Shown: positions 16,410-25,781, numbered from the stretch's first letter. The stretch is 41,401 nucleotides of DNA from Blastococcus sp. TF02A-35 (GCF_004571075.1 NZ_SPQP01000034.1:1-41401), one strand, 5' to 3'. Translations and numbers: made by a program. Notes: generated by a model from the letters alone, not told the origin.

Positions 16410-18128
16410 TCAGCCGCTGCTCTCCTCCGCGGCTCCGGAAGGCTCGGGCCCCGGCGCCGTGCCGGCGTCCTGCTCCGGCTCGGCCGGTGGAGAGGTGGGC
16501 GCCGACGGCTCGTCGCTCGGCTGGGCCGACCCGTCGCCCGGGGGCGTCGTCGGTGTCGTGGTGCCGCCGTCCTCGGCCCCATCGCTCGCCGGCGGGGCCG
16601 GCTCCTGCGGTGCCGGGGTCGTCCCCTCGGAGGCCGGGGTCGTCTCCTCGGGTGCCGGGGTGGCGGAGGGCCGGGGCGCCGGGCCGGTGCCGCCGTCCGT
16701 CCCGGTGGGGGCGGCTGGGGCTCCCCTCGTGGCGCCCCCGGGCACCGGCGCGGGCGCCACCGCGCCCCCGTTCCCCGCCCCCGTCGTCGACGGCCGGTCC
16801 CGGTCGGCGTCGGCACCCGCACCGGAGGGCGCCGGCGGCGCCACGGAGACGTCGAGCCGGACGGTGTCGCCCGCCGCCAGAGGCGCGCCCGCGGGGTCGA
16901 GGCGCACGACGGTCCCGGGTGGCTGCTCGTCGGTGACCACCTCGATCCGCTCCTCCTCCAGCCCGAGCGCCGTCAGGTCGGCGGCCACCTCGTCGGCCGG
17001 GCGCCCGATGTGGTCGCCGGCGGCGAGGACGATCGACCCCTGCCCCGGCGGGGGCGCCGCGGCGGGGCCGGCCGGTGCGTCGTCCCCACCGGGGAGACCG
17101 AGCGTCACCCCGACGACGGCCGCACCGAGGAGCAGGAACAGCAGCGGGACGAGCACCACCCGACGACGGAACGGAGCCCGTCGCCGCCGGGCGGCCCGCC
17201 CGGGCCGCGGGGCGGCGGGGGCCGGCGCGGCCGGGATCGGAGCGGTGGTGACCGGAAGGGCCTCGGTCGACGGGGCCTGCGGGCTCCCCCCGTCCAGCGT
17301 CGCGTCGATGGCGGTCAGGAAGGCCTCGGCGTCGGGGAACCGGGCGTCGGGGTCCTTGACGAGTGCGCCGTCGATCAGGCTGCGCACCTCCTCCGGCACC
17401 GCGGCGGGCAGGGGCGCCGGCTCCTGCTGGACCTGCTTGAGCGCCAGGGTGACCGGGTTGTCCCCCTCGAAGGCGGCGTGGCCGCTGAGGGACTCGTAGC
17501 CGACCAGGCCGAGGGCGTACACGTCGCTGGCCGGGCGCGGGGCCTCCCCCACCGCCTGCTCCGGCGACATGTACTTCGGGGTGCCGATCACCTGGCCCGC
17601 CTCGGTCAGCGGCACGCTCGCCGCGGACCAGGCGATGCCGAAGTCGGTGAGCTTCACCTGGCCCTCGCGGTCGATGAGGATGTTGGCCGGCTTCACGTCC
17701 CGGTGCACCACACCGGCGCGGTGGGCCTCGGCCAGGGCGGCAGCTGCCTGCCGCAGCACCTGCAGCGCGGCGGCCGTGTCCAGCGGTCCGCCGTCGCCGA
17801 AGCGGGCGGAGAGCGGCTCTCCCTCCACCAGCTCCATCACGAGGTAGGCGACCCGCTCGCCGGTCGCCTCCGCCGTGGTCTCGCCGTAGTCGTGGACGGC
17901 GGCGATGTTGGGGTGGCTGAGGGACGCCGCGTGCGTGGCCTCGGCGCGGAAGCGGGCGACGAACCCGGGGTCGTCGGCGTACTCGCTGCGCAGGACCTTG
18001 ACGGCGACGGCGCGGTCCAGCCGGACGTCGCGCCCCCGCCAGACCTCACCCATGCCGCCGCTGGCGATCAGGTGGTGGAGCTCGTAGCGACCGTCGAGGA
18101 GCTCGCGATCGTGTCCGACGATGGTCAC
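16410..18128 (-). CDS. Membrane-anchored Ser/Thr protein kinase with one PASTA domain
   Basis: A 572-residue PknB-type kinase. The kinase domain (about 13-280) has the glycine loop ASGGMGEV, Lys44 (AVKVL), the catalytic Asp144 (HRDVKPAN) and DFG (162-164). An Ala/Pro-rich linker leads to a single membrane helix (about 324-345). Outside the membrane, a single PASTA domain (about 365-431) is followed by a 140-residue Pro/Ala/Thr/Glu-rich tail with no fold. PASTA domains bind cell-wall fragments; most relatives have several copies. The GTG at 18128 with GGAG six bases upstream was preferred over a longer in-frame start. Confidence 0.92.
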   Translation of the reverse strand: MTIVGHDRELLDGRYELHHLIASGGMGEVWRGRDVRLDRAVAVKVLRSEYADDPGFVARFRAEATHAASLSHPNIAAVHDYGETTAEATGERVAYLVMELVEGEPLSARFGDGGPLDTAAALQVLRQAAAALAEAHRAGVVHRDVKPANILIDREGQVKLTDFGIAWSAASVPLTEAGQVIGTPKYMSPEQAVGEAPRPASDVYALGLVGYESLSGHAAFEGDNPVTLALKQVQQEPAPLPAAVPEEVRSLIDGALVKDPDARFPDAEAFLTAIDATLDGGSPQAPSTEALPVTTAPIPAAPAPAAPRPGRAARRRRAPFRRRVVLVPLLFLLLGAAVVGVTLGLPGGDDAPAGPAAAPPPGQGSIVLAAGDHIGRPADEVAADLTALGLEEERIEVVTDEQPPGTVVRLDPAGAPLAAGDTVRLDVSVAPPAPSGAGADADRDRPSTTGAGNGGAVAPAPVPGGATRGAPAAPTGTDGGTGPAPRPSATPAPEETTPASEGTTPAPQEPAPPASDGAEDGGTTTPTTPPGDGSAQPSDEPSAPTSPPAEPEQDAGTAPGPEPSGAAEESSG

Positions 18129-18250
18129 CCCAGGCTCCGTCCCCCGCTGACGCGACCCCCGGCGAGGCAGCGTCCGATCCCCTCTCGGAATGCCCGCCAC
18201 GGCCCCGGGCTACACCCCCGCCCGCGGAGCCGGCGGTCACCCGGCCGGGG

Positions 18251-20344
18251 TCAGGACAGCCCGGGCAGCACCTTGTCGAGGGTCACCGGGAGGTCGCGCA
18301 CGCGGACGCCGGTGGCGCGGTGGACGGCGTTGACGACGGCGGCCGCCGTGCCGGTGATGCCGATCTCGCCGATGCCCTTGCTGCCCATCGCGTTGACGTA
18401 GGGGTCGTGCTCGTCCAGCCAGTGCGCCTGCACGTCACCCACGTCGGCGTTGACGGTGACGTGGTACTCGGCCAGGTCGTGGTTGGCGACCTGCCCGATC
18501 CGCGGGTCCCACACGCTGTTCTCGTGCAGCGCCATGGACAGGCCCATCGTCATGCCGCCGATGAGCTGGGAGCGCGCCGTCCGCGGGTTGATGATGCGGC
18601 CCGCGGCGAAGACGCCGTACAGGCGGGGCACGCGGAGCTCGCCGGTGTCGGCGTTGACCCGCACCTCGGCGAACTGGGCGCCGAACGCGTACGCGGCTCG
18701 GGTGTCGTCCATGGCGGCCTGGTCCACCGAGCCCGAGACCTCGTCGCCGTCGCCCGGGTCGCGGCCGAACTTCGCCCGGAACTCCCGGGCGGCCACCGTG
18801 ATCGCCGAGCCCCAGGTGTTCGTGCCCGAGGAGCCGCCGGCCACCGAGGCCTCCGGCAGGCGGGTGTCACCGATCCGCACCTCGACGTCGTCGACGGGGA
18901 CGTCCAGGGCGTCGGCGGCGATCTGCGGCAGCACCGTCCACGCGCCGGTGCCGAGGTCGGCGGCGCCGATCTCGACGACGTAGCGGCCGTTCTCGAACCG
19001 GACCACCGCCTCGGAGGTCGCCATGCGCATCGTCGGGTACACCGAGGACGCGACGCCGGTGCCCACGAACCAGTCGCCCTCGCGGTGGCGGGCCGGCGGC
19101 CGGTCGGCCCAGCCGAACCGCTCGGCCCCCTCGCGCAGGCACTCCACCAGGTGCCGGCTCGACCACGGCTTGCCGGTCTCCGGGTCGACGGCGGGCTCGT
19201 TGCGGATCCGCAGCTCCACCGGGTCGATGCCGAGGGCCTCGGCGAGCTCGTCGAGGGCCACCTCGGGCCCGAACATGCCGGGGCACTCCCCCGGCGCCCG
19301 CATCCAGGAGGGCACGGGGACGTCGAGGGGCGCGAGCCGGTGGGTGGTCCGGCGGCTCGGCGAGGCGTACATCATCCGGGTGGGGACGCCGGTCTGCTCC
19401 GCGAACTCCTTGATCCTCGACGTCTGCTCGACGACGTCGATCGCGATCGCCTGCAGCCGTCCGGTCCGGTCGGCGGCCAGCTGCATCCGCTGGATCGTCG
19501 GGGTCCGGTACCCGGCGAGGAAGAACATCTGCTGCCGGGTGAGGGCGAGCTTCACCGGCCGGCCGGGCACGGCGCGGGCGGCGAGCACCGCGAGCATCAC
19601 GTTGGCGTGCGGGGTGCCCTTGGACCCGAACCCGCCGCCCACGTACGGGCAGATCACGCGCACCTGCTCCTGCCCCAGCCCGAACACCTCGCACACGGCG
19701 GCCCGGTCGGGGTGCACGCCCTGGGTGGAGTCCCACACGGTGAGCGGCACCTCGGCTGACGGGTCCCACAGGGCGGTCGTGGCGTGGGGCTCCAGCGGGT
19801 TGTTGTGGTACATCGCGGTGGAGTACGTCTGCTCGACCGTCGCGTGCGCCGTGGCCATGGCGGCGGCAACGTCGCCCTCGGCGGTGTCGGTCTCGAACGA
19901 CGGGTTCACCTTCTCCGGCTTGTACAGCGCGGGGTGGTCGACGACGAGCTCGCTGTCGTGCTCCTCCACCGCGTACTCCACCCGCACCAGGTCGGCGGCC
20001 TGCCGCGCCAGCTCGGAGGTCCCGGCGACGACGACGCCGACGAGCTGGCCGCGGAAGGCGACCTCGGCCGACTGCAGGACGGCGAGCTCCTGGTCGTCGG
20101 TGGAGGCCAGCCGCTCGGCGTTCTCGTGGGTGAGCACCGCCAGCACGCCGTCCAGGGCCTCGGCCGCGCTGGTGTCCACCGCGGTGACCCGGCCGCGGGC
20201 GACCGTGGCCTGCACCGGGAAGGCGTAGGCCGGCCGTTCCACGGGCGTCTCGTAGGCGTAGGTCGCGGTGCCGCGGACCTTGGCCTCGCCGTCCCGGCGG
20301 ACCAGTCCCCGGCCGATGGCCCGCGGCTCCAGCAGCTCGGTCAT
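18251..20344 (-). CDS. Molybdenum hydroxylase large subunit (xanthine dehydrogenase/PaoC-YagR type)
   Basis: A 697-residue molybdopterin-cytosine-dinucleotide-binding subunit of the xanthine dehydrogenase family. Visible landmarks are VRGTATYAYE at the start, YVGGGFGSKG, WMRAPGECPGMFGPE, and near the C terminus MGSKGIGEIGITGTAAA, which includes the catalytic Glu. The layout and length match PaoC/YagR aldehyde oxidoreductases rather than xanthine-specific enzymes. It hydroxylates an aldehyde or heterocycle with water as the oxygen source. It is the last gene of a three-gene operon, one base after the FAD subunit stop. No molybdenum-insertion chaperone is seen nearby. Confidence 0.9.
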   Translation of the reverse strand: MTELLEPRAIGRGLVRRDGEAKVRGTATYAYETPVERPAYAFPVQATVARGRVTAVDTSAAEALDGVLAVLTHENAERLASTDDQELAVLQSAEVAFRGQLVGVVVAGTSELARQAADLVRVEYAVEEHDSELVVDHPALYKPEKVNPSFETDTAEGDVAAAMATAHATVEQTYSTAMYHNNPLEPHATTALWDPSAEVPLTVWDSTQGVHPDRAAVCEVFGLGQEQVRVICPYVGGGFGSKGTPHANVMLAVLAARAVPGRPVKLALTRQQMFFLAGYRTPTIQRMQLAADRTGRLQAIAIDVVEQTSRIKEFAEQTGVPTRMMYASPSRRTTHRLAPLDVPVPSWMRAPGECPGMFGPEVALDELAEALGIDPVELRIRNEPAVDPETGKPWSSRHLVECLREGAERFGWADRPPARHREGDWFVGTGVASSVYPTMRMATSEAVVRFENGRYVVEIGAADLGTGAWTVLPQIAADALDVPVDDVEVRIGDTRLPEASVAGGSSGTNTWGSAITVAAREFRAKFGRDPGDGDEVSGSVDQAAMDDTRAAYAFGAQFAEVRVNADTGELRVPRLYGVFAAGRIINPRTARSQLIGGMTMGLSMALHENSVWDPRIGQVANHDLAEYHVTVNADVGDVQAHWLDEHDPYVNAMGSKGIGEIGITGTAAAVVNAVHRATGVRVRDLPVTLDKVLPGLS

Positions 20345-20345
20345 G

Positions 20346-21371
20346 TCAGGTCTCCCGGGTCAGGTCGCGCAGGGTGGCGACGACGGTGCGCGTGGCCAGC
20401 GGGATCTTGAAGCCGTTGCCGCCGTCGATGCCCGGCTGCGGCTGTGCGGTGGTCAGCTCGACCCCCATCGCGTGGCCGACGGCGTGCTCGGTGAGCGGGG
20501 TGCCGCGGAGCAGCTCCTCCGCGCGGGCCGCACGCCACGGCTTGTGCGCCACGCCGCCGAGCGCGATCCGCACCGTGCGCTCGGATGTGCTGTCGCCGGC
20601 GACGACGGCAGCCACGGAGACCAGCGCGAAGGCGTAGGACGCCCGGTCGCGCACCTTGCGGTAGGCCGACCGCGCACCGTCGGGCAGCGGCGGCAGGTCG
20701 ATGGCGGTGACCAGCTCGCCGTGGCCGAGCACGGTGTCGCGGGACGGGTCGTCGCCCGGGAGCCGGTGCAGCTCGCCGAAGGGGATGGTGCGCTCCCCGG
20801 CCGGGCCGAGCACGTGCACGACGGCGTCGAGGGCGGCCAGCGCCACGGCCATGTCCGAGGGGTGCGTGGCGATGCACGTCTCGGGCGCCGTCGGGTCCGG
20901 CATGGCCGAGGGCACCCCGAGGACCGCGTGGTACCGGGTGTAGCCGTTCACGGCCGAGCAGCCGCTGCCCGGCTCGCGCTTGTTGCACGCCGTGGTGACG
21001 TCCTGGAAGTAGACGCAGCGGGTGCGCTGCAGCGGGTTGCCGCCGGTGGTGGCGAGGTTGCGCAGCTGGCCGGTGGCGCCGGCCAGCAGCGCCTGGGCGA
21101 GCACCGGGTAGCGCTCCCGCACGCGGCGGTCGGCGGCGACCTCGCTGTTGGTGGTGGCCGCGCCCAGCCGCAGGCCGCCGTCGGGCAGGTCGCTGATCTC
21201 GCGGGAGGTCAGCCTCCGGACGTCGACGACCAGCTCGGGCGTCGCCACCCCGAGTTTGAGGTGGTCGACCAGGTTCGTGCCCCCGCCGAGGAACACCGCA
21301 CCCGGTTCGGCGGCCACCTGGCGGACGGCCTCGGCGACGCTGCCCGGCCGGGCGAACGCGAACGGCTTCAC
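20346..21371 (-). CDS. Molybdenum hydroxylase FAD-binding subunit (PaoB/YagS type)
   Basis: A 341-residue FAD_binding_5 subunit. FAD-binding motifs are FLGGGTNLVDHLKLG (about 27-41) and ATTGGNPLQRTRC (about 107-119). Four cysteines (119, 129, 138 and 166) in the region between the FAD motifs match the extra [4Fe-4S] cluster reported for E. coli PaoB. It passes electrons from the molybdenum subunit through the iron-sulfur subunit to FAD and an acceptor. The start is the GTG at 21371, which overlaps the stop of the iron-sulfur subunit (GTGA). Confidence 0.9.
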   Translation of the reverse strand: MKPFAFARPGSVAEAVRQVAAEPGAVFLGGGTNLVDHLKLGVATPELVVDVRRLTSREISDLPDGGLRLGAATTNSEVAADRRVRERYPVLAQALLAGATGQLRNLATTGGNPLQRTRCVYFQDVTTACNKREPGSGCSAVNGYTRYHAVLGVPSAMPDPTAPETCIATHPSDMAVALAALDAVVHVLGPAGERTIPFGELHRLPGDDPSRDTVLGHGELVTAIDLPPLPDGARSAYRKVRDRASYAFALVSVAAVVAGDSTSERTVRIALGGVAHKPWRAARAEELLRGTPLTEHAVGHAMGVELTTAQPQPGIDGGNGFKIPLATRTVVATLRDLTRET

Positions 21372-21880
21372 GCCTGCACCCCTCCGGCCTGCTGCACGGC
21401 CGGGACGATGTTGACGTAGGCGGCGCACCGGCACAGGTTGCCGCTCATGCGCTCGGCCACCTCGTCGTGGGACAGCTCCGGATCGGCCACGAGGTCGGGG
21501 CTGGCATGGCTGGGCCATCCCCGGTCCACCTCGGCGAGCACGCCGACGGCGGAGCAGATCTGGCCGGGCGTGCAGTAGCCGCACTGGAAGGCGTCGCGGT
21601 CGAGGAAGGCCTGCTGCACCGGGTGCAGCTCACCGCCGCGCGCGAGGCCGTCGGCGGTGGTGATCTCGGCACCGTCGTGGGCGACCGCCAGCGCCAGGCA
21701 GCTCAGCGCGCGCTCGCCGTCCAGGAGCACCGTGCACGCACCGCACTGCCCGTGGTCGCAGCCCTTCTTGGGGCTGCAGTTGCCCAGCCGTTCCCGGAGC
21801 GTGTCCAGCAGCGTCGTGCGGGTGTCCACGGTGAGGCGGCGTGCCACGCCGTCGACCGTCAGCGAGATCTCGGCGTCCAC
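21368..21880 (-). CDS. Molybdenum hydroxylase [2Fe-2S] subunit (PaoA/YagT type)
   Basis: A 170-residue iron-sulfur subunit. The first cluster is of plant-ferredoxin type (Cys41, 46, 49, 61: GCDHGQCGACTVLL). The second is in the helical C-terminal domain (Cys100, 103, 150, 152: QCGYCTPGQ and LCRCAAY). E. coli PaoA carries a twin-arginine signal and acts in the periplasm. Here the GTG start at 21880 leads straight into the first strand (VDAEISLTVDG), and the upstream frame has no twin-arginine leader, so the complex is probably cytosolic. It is the first gene of the operon. Confidence 0.9.
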   Translation of the reverse strand: MDAEISLTVDGVARRLTVDTRTTLLDTLRERLGNCSPKKGCDHGQCGACTVLLDGERALSCLALAVAHDGAEITTADGLARGGELHPVQQAFLDRDAFQCGYCTPGQICSAVGVLAEVDRGWPSHASPDLVADPELSHDEVAERMSGNLCRCAAYVNIVPAVQQAGGVQA

Positions 21881-21918
21881 GCGTCCCCGGTTCCCGCCCC
21901 GAGCACGGCACAAACCCA

Positions 21919-21944
21919 CCTCGCCGGGCCACGCCTCGCCGGGC
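21919..21944. repeat. Direct repeat CCTCGCCGGGC x2 between divergent starts
   Basis: Two copies of an 11-base word lie 15 bases apart (21919-21929 and 21934-21944), in the 95-base gap between the iron-sulfur subunit and the small + gene. They could be a tandem regulator site for the divergent pair. They are short and GC-rich, so chance cannot be excluded. Confidence 0.25.
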
Positions 21945-21975
21945 GCGGCGGCCGTCGCCTGGCTAGCGTCGGTGC

Positions 21976-22122
21976 ATGACGACTCCCGATCCCCAGCCGC
22001 CGGCGCCGGACCCCACCCCGGCCGACCCGGACACCCCCGGCGCCCCGGACCCCTCGGGCCTCCCGGACCCGACCGGCCCGGTCGCCCCGCCGCCGGACGG
22101 CGGCCCCGCGCCGATCGTCTGA
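21976..22122 (+). CDS. Small Pro/Asp-rich protein
   Basis: A 48-residue ORF beginning MTTPDPQPPAPDPTPADPD and ending in PAPIV. It is almost entirely Pro, Asp, Ala, Gly and Thr, with repeated PDP units and no predicted fold. A TAGCGT at about 21964-21969 could be a -10 box. No ribosome site is obvious, so the transcript might be nearly leaderless. It is divergent from the molybdenum hydroxylase operon. Short Pro-rich reading frames can arise by chance at this GC level, so confidence is modest. Confidence 0.4.
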   Translation: MTTPDPQPPAPDPTPADPDTPGAPDPSGLPDPTGPVAPPPDGGPAPIV

Positions 22123-22148
22123 GCGCCCGGACGGTGGCGGCGCCGGGA

Positions 22149-22664
22149 TCAGCCCCGTCGCCGCCGCCCGGACGGACCACCCCGGGCCTGGTGCCCCCAC
22201 TCGACGACCCACTCCTCGCCCGGCGAGAGCGCGGCCCATTTCGCCGCGGCGTCCCGCAGCGCGAGCGCGGCGGCGTCCAGCCGCGCGCGGGGAAGGCCGA
22301 GCACCTCGACCTCGCGGGGCAGGACCTCCCGCCCGGACGCGCAGCGGCCGACGACGTCGGCGAGGGCCTCCGCACGGTGGATCGCGACCGTCCGCTCGCG
22401 CTTCAGCCGGACCGAGCGCTCCTCGGAGCGCGGCGGCCGCCGTCCGGAGACGTGCCGCATGCTGCCCCAGACCACCCCGTCGGCGACGCAGCCCCAGATC
22501 CCGTCGCGCACGCCGAGCTCCTGCTCGACGAGAGCGTGCACGAGGTCGTGCGGCAGGTCGGCCCCGCCGCCGGCCCCGCGCATGGCGAAGACGACACCGT
22601 CGTCGCGCTCGACCAGGGTCTCCACCGGCCGGCGGTCGGCCATGCGCCGGAAGACGATCCGCAT
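22149..22664 (-). CDS. Conserved hypothetical protein, 171 residues
   Basis: I do not recognise a named family. The protein has an N-terminal strand-rich part (MRIVFRRMADRRPVETLVERDD and VVFAMRG), a central DLPHDLVHALVEQELGVRDGIWG that is helical, and an Arg-rich helical part. The C terminus contains WAALSPGEEWVVEWG and a basic tail. The DLPHDLVHALVE segment suggests a small conserved domain seen in actinobacterial hypothetical proteins. It shows coding-type third-position GC and occupies the space between the Pro-rich ORF and the RND gene. No membrane segment or signal is visible. Confidence 0.65.
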   Translation of the reverse strand: MRIVFRRMADRRPVETLVERDDGVVFAMRGAGGGADLPHDLVHALVEQELGVRDGIWGCVADGVVWGSMRHVSGRRPPRSEERSVRLKRERTVAIHRAEALADVVGRCASGREVLPREVEVLGLPRARLDAAALALRDAAAKWAALSPGEEWVVEWGHQARGGPSGRRRRG

Positions 22665-22685
22665 GCGCCCAGTGTCGAGGCCCGA

Positions 22686-25600
22686 TCAACCGGTTTTCGC
22701 GGCTCCGGCGGCGCGCCTCTCCTGCCGGCGCTCGCGCCGGGTCTCCAGCGCGGTGTAGAGCACCGGCACGAGCAGCAGCGTGAGCAGCGTGGAGCTGACC
22801 AGCCCGCCGATCACCACCAGCGCCAGGGGCTGGGAGATGAACACCCCGCCACCGGTGAGCCCGAACGCCATGGGCGTCAGGGCCAGCACCGTCGCCGCCG
22901 CGGTCATCACGATCGGCCGCAGGCGCTTGCGGGCGCCCTCGGTGACCGCCTCGGCCAGCGGGCGGCCGCGCTCGCGGTACTGGTTGACCAGGTCGATCAG
23001 CACGATGGCGTTGGTGACGACGATGCCGATGAGCATCAGCACGCCGATGAGCGCCGGCACGCCCAGCGGCACCCCGGTGGCCAGCAGCATGAGCAGGGCG
23101 CCGGTCGCGGCGAAGGGCACCGAGACCAGCAGGATCAGCGGCTGGGCCAGGCTGCGGAAGGTCGCCACCATGACCAGGTAGACGATCACGATCGCGATCA
23201 GCAGCGCCAGGCCGAGGTCGGCGAAGGCCTCGCTCTGGTCCGACGCCACGCCGCCGATCGTCACGTCGACGCCGTCGGGCAGGTCGAGCTCGTCGACGGC
23301 CGCCGTCAGCGCGCTGGTCAGGCTGCCCAGGTCGGCGTCGGCCGGGGTCGCCGACACGGTCGCGGCCCGTGAGCCGTCGATCCGGCTGACCGAGCTGGGC
23401 ACCTGGACCTGCTCCACCGTCGCCACCCGGGCCAGGGGCACCGGGCCGGTCGGCGCGGGCAGCACGACCGCGCCCAGCTGCTCCGGCGTCGTGGGGGCCT
23501 GCAGCGGCTGCAGGTACACCGGCGTCGCGACGTCGTCGACGTCGACCGAGCCGATCGGCACCGCCGCGGACAGGCCGGCCAGGGTGCGCGTCACCTGGGC
23601 CTCGGTGAGCCCCGCGCGCGCGGCCGCGACCGGGTCGACGACCACCCGGACGACGGGGAGCGCGCCGGTCAGGTCGTTGGTCACGTCGGTGGCGCCGGGG
23701 ACGTCCTCGACCGCCTCCTGCACCTGCGCGGCCGCCTCGGCCAGGGCACCGGGGTCGGTCGACTGCACCAGGACGTCGACCGTCGAGGGCCCGAAACCGG
23801 AGCCGGCCGACGCCACCGTCACGTCGCCGACGTCGCCGAGGTCCTCGGCGGCCGAGCGGATGTCGTCACCCACTGCCTCGGGGTCGGCGTCCTCGGCCAG
23901 GGTCAGGGCGAACGTCGCCCGGGGCGTCCCGCCACCACCGGAGAACGCGGCGAGCCCGCCGGCCGAGCCCACCGTGCTCTGCACGGTGCCCACCCCGTCG
24001 AGGCCGCTGAGCGCCTCCTCGAGGGTGCGGGCCCGCTCGTCCTGCGCCGCCAGGCTGGTGCCGGCCGGGTAGGCGGCGGTGACCGTGACGGTGTTCTGGC
24101 CGGAGTCGCCGATGAAGTTGGTCTGCAGGAGCGGGGTGAGCGCCAGGGTGCCGACGAGGACCGCCAGTGCGCCGGCCAGCGTCCAGCGGCGGTGGGCCAG
24201 CACCCAGCGCAGCGCCGGCAGGTACAGCCGCTGCAGCCAGGTGCGCCGCTCGGCCTCCTCGGCCTCCTCCCGGCTGCGCGCGAGCTCGGCCTCGGTCCGG
24301 TCGGCGTCCGGCGCCCGGAGGAACACCGAGGCCAGCGCCGGGACGATGGTGAGCGAGACGACCAGGCTGGCCAGCATCGCGATGGCCACCGTGAGCGCGA
24401 AGGGCCGGAAGAGCTCGCCGACCAGCCCGCCCACGAGCGCGATCGGCAGGAAGACGGCGACCGTGGTGATGGTCGACGCGGTGACCGCGCCCGCCACCTC
24501 CCGGACCGCACCGACGATCGCCGTCGAGCGCGCCTCCCCGTAGGACAGGTGCCGCTTGATGTTCTCGATGACCACGATCGAGTCGTCGACCACGCGGCCG
24601 ATGGCCACCGTCATCGCGCCCAGCGTGAGGATGTTCAGGGAGAACCCGGCGACCTCCAGCCCGATGAAGGTGACGCACAGCGAGACCGGGATGGACACCG
24701 CGGACACCAGCGTGGACCGCACCGAGGCCAGGAAGACCAGGATGACCAGCAGGGCGAAGACCAGGCCCAGCCCGCCCTCGGTCGCCAGGCCGGCGATCGA
24801 CTCCTCGATGAACGGGCCCTGGTCGAAGACGACGGCGACGACGCTGCCCTCGCCCAGCGCCTCGCGCACCTCCGGCAGCAGGTCGGCCACCGCGTTCGAG
24901 ATCTCCACGGTGTTGCCGTCGGGGGTCTGGGTGAGCCCGACGGCCAGCGCCGGCTCGCCGTCGACCCGTGAGAAGGAGGTCGGCGGGGCGGCGGCGAGCT
25001 CGACCCGGGCCACCTCGCCCAGCGTCGTCACCGTGCCCCGGGCACCGGTGAGCGGGACGGCCCGGAGGTCCTCGACCGAGGTGAGCCGCGTCCCGGCCTG
25101 GACGGGCAGCGTCTGCTCCCCCACCGTCAGCGAGCCGGCCGGCAGCACCACGCCGTTGTCCTGCAGCACGGTGGTCACCGCCGCGGGCGACACCCCGGCG
25201 GCGGCGAGGGCGGCCGGGTCGAGCGTCACCTGCACGCGCGCCTCGTCGGCACCGGTCACGGTCACGTCGCGGACGCCGTCGATGCCCTCGAACAGCGGCA
25301 CGACGGCGGCGTCGATGCGCTCGGCGAGGGCGGCGGGGTCACCGGGGGCGGCGACGGCCAGCTGCACCACCGGCAGGTCGGCCAGCGAGCCGGTGAGCAC
25401 CTGCGGCTCGACGTCGTCGGGGAGCTGGGCCTGCACCCGGCTCACCGCGGTCTGCAGGGCGCTGGCCGCCGCGTCGACGTCGGAGCCGTACTCGAGCTCG
25501 ACGGTGACGGCGGCCAGGCCCGTGCTCGCCGTCGACGTCACCGCCACGACGTCGGGCACCGAGGAGATCGCCTGCTCCAGCGGCTCCACGACCTGCCGCT

Positions 25601-25781
25601 CGACGACCTCCGGGGAGGCGCCCGGCTGGGTGGCGACCACGGCCGCGGCCGGGATCTGCAGCGACGGGATGAGCTCCTGCTTCAGCGACGCGGCCGAGAT
25701 GAGGCCGAAGACCACGACGGCCACGGTCACCAGGCCGATGAGCGCCCGGTTGCGCAGGGACAGGACGGCGAGACGCGACAC
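22686..25781 (-). CDS. RND (HAE1/AcrB-like) efflux transporter
   Basis: A 1031-residue RND pump with the usual duplicated layout. TM1 is near residue 13, followed by a large extracytoplasmic domain, a block of five or six membrane helices from about residue 330, then a second repeat. TM4 has the proton-relay pair in AIGRVVDDSIVVIENIKRHL. RND proteins export drugs, lipids or metals using the proton gradient. There is no membrane-fusion adaptor or outer-membrane channel gene next to it, as expected for an organism without a classical outer membrane. The GTG start has GGAGGAAG just upstream. It lies downstream of a strong hairpin, so it is transcribed separately from the dioxygenase operon. Confidence 0.92.
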   Translation of the reverse strand: MSRLAVLSLRNRALIGLVTVAVVVFGLISAASLKQELIPSLQIPAAAVVATQPGASPEVVERQVVEPLEQAISSVPDVVAVTSTASTGLAAVTVELEYGSDVDAAASALQTAVSRVQAQLPDDVEPQVLTGSLADLPVVQLAVAAPGDPAALAERIDAAVVPLFEGIDGVRDVTVTGADEARVQVTLDPAALAAAGVSPAAVTTVLQDNGVVLPAGSLTVGEQTLPVQAGTRLTSVEDLRAVPLTGARGTVTTLGEVARVELAAAPPTSFSRVDGEPALAVGLTQTPDGNTVEISNAVADLLPEVREALGEGSVVAVVFDQGPFIEESIAGLATEGGLGLVFALLVILVFLASVRSTLVSAVSIPVSLCVTFIGLEVAGFSLNILTLGAMTVAIGRVVDDSIVVIENIKRHLSYGEARSTAIVGAVREVAGAVTASTITTVAVFLPIALVGGLVGELFRPFALTVAIAMLASLVVSLTIVPALASVFLRAPDADRTEAELARSREEAEEAERRTWLQRLYLPALRWVLAHRRWTLAGALAVLVGTLALTPLLQTNFIGDSGQNTVTVTAAYPAGTSLAAQDERARTLEEALSGLDGVGTVQSTVGSAGGLAAFSGGGGTPRATFALTLAEDADPEAVGDDIRSAAEDLGDVGDVTVASAGSGFGPSTVDVLVQSTDPGALAEAAAQVQEAVEDVPGATDVTNDLTGALPVVRVVVDPVAAARAGLTEAQVTRTLAGLSAAVPIGSVDVDDVATPVYLQPLQAPTTPEQLGAVVLPAPTGPVPLARVATVEQVQVPSSVSRIDGSRAATVSATPADADLGSLTSALTAAVDELDLPDGVDVTIGGVASDQSEAFADLGLALLIAIVIVYLVMVATFRSLAQPLILLVSVPFAATGALLMLLATGVPLGVPALIGVLMLIGIVVTNAIVLIDLVNQYRERGRPLAEAVTEGARKRLRPIVMTAAATVLALTPMAFGLTGGGVFISQPLALVVIGGLVSSTLLTLLLVPVLYTALETRRERRQERRAAGAAKTG

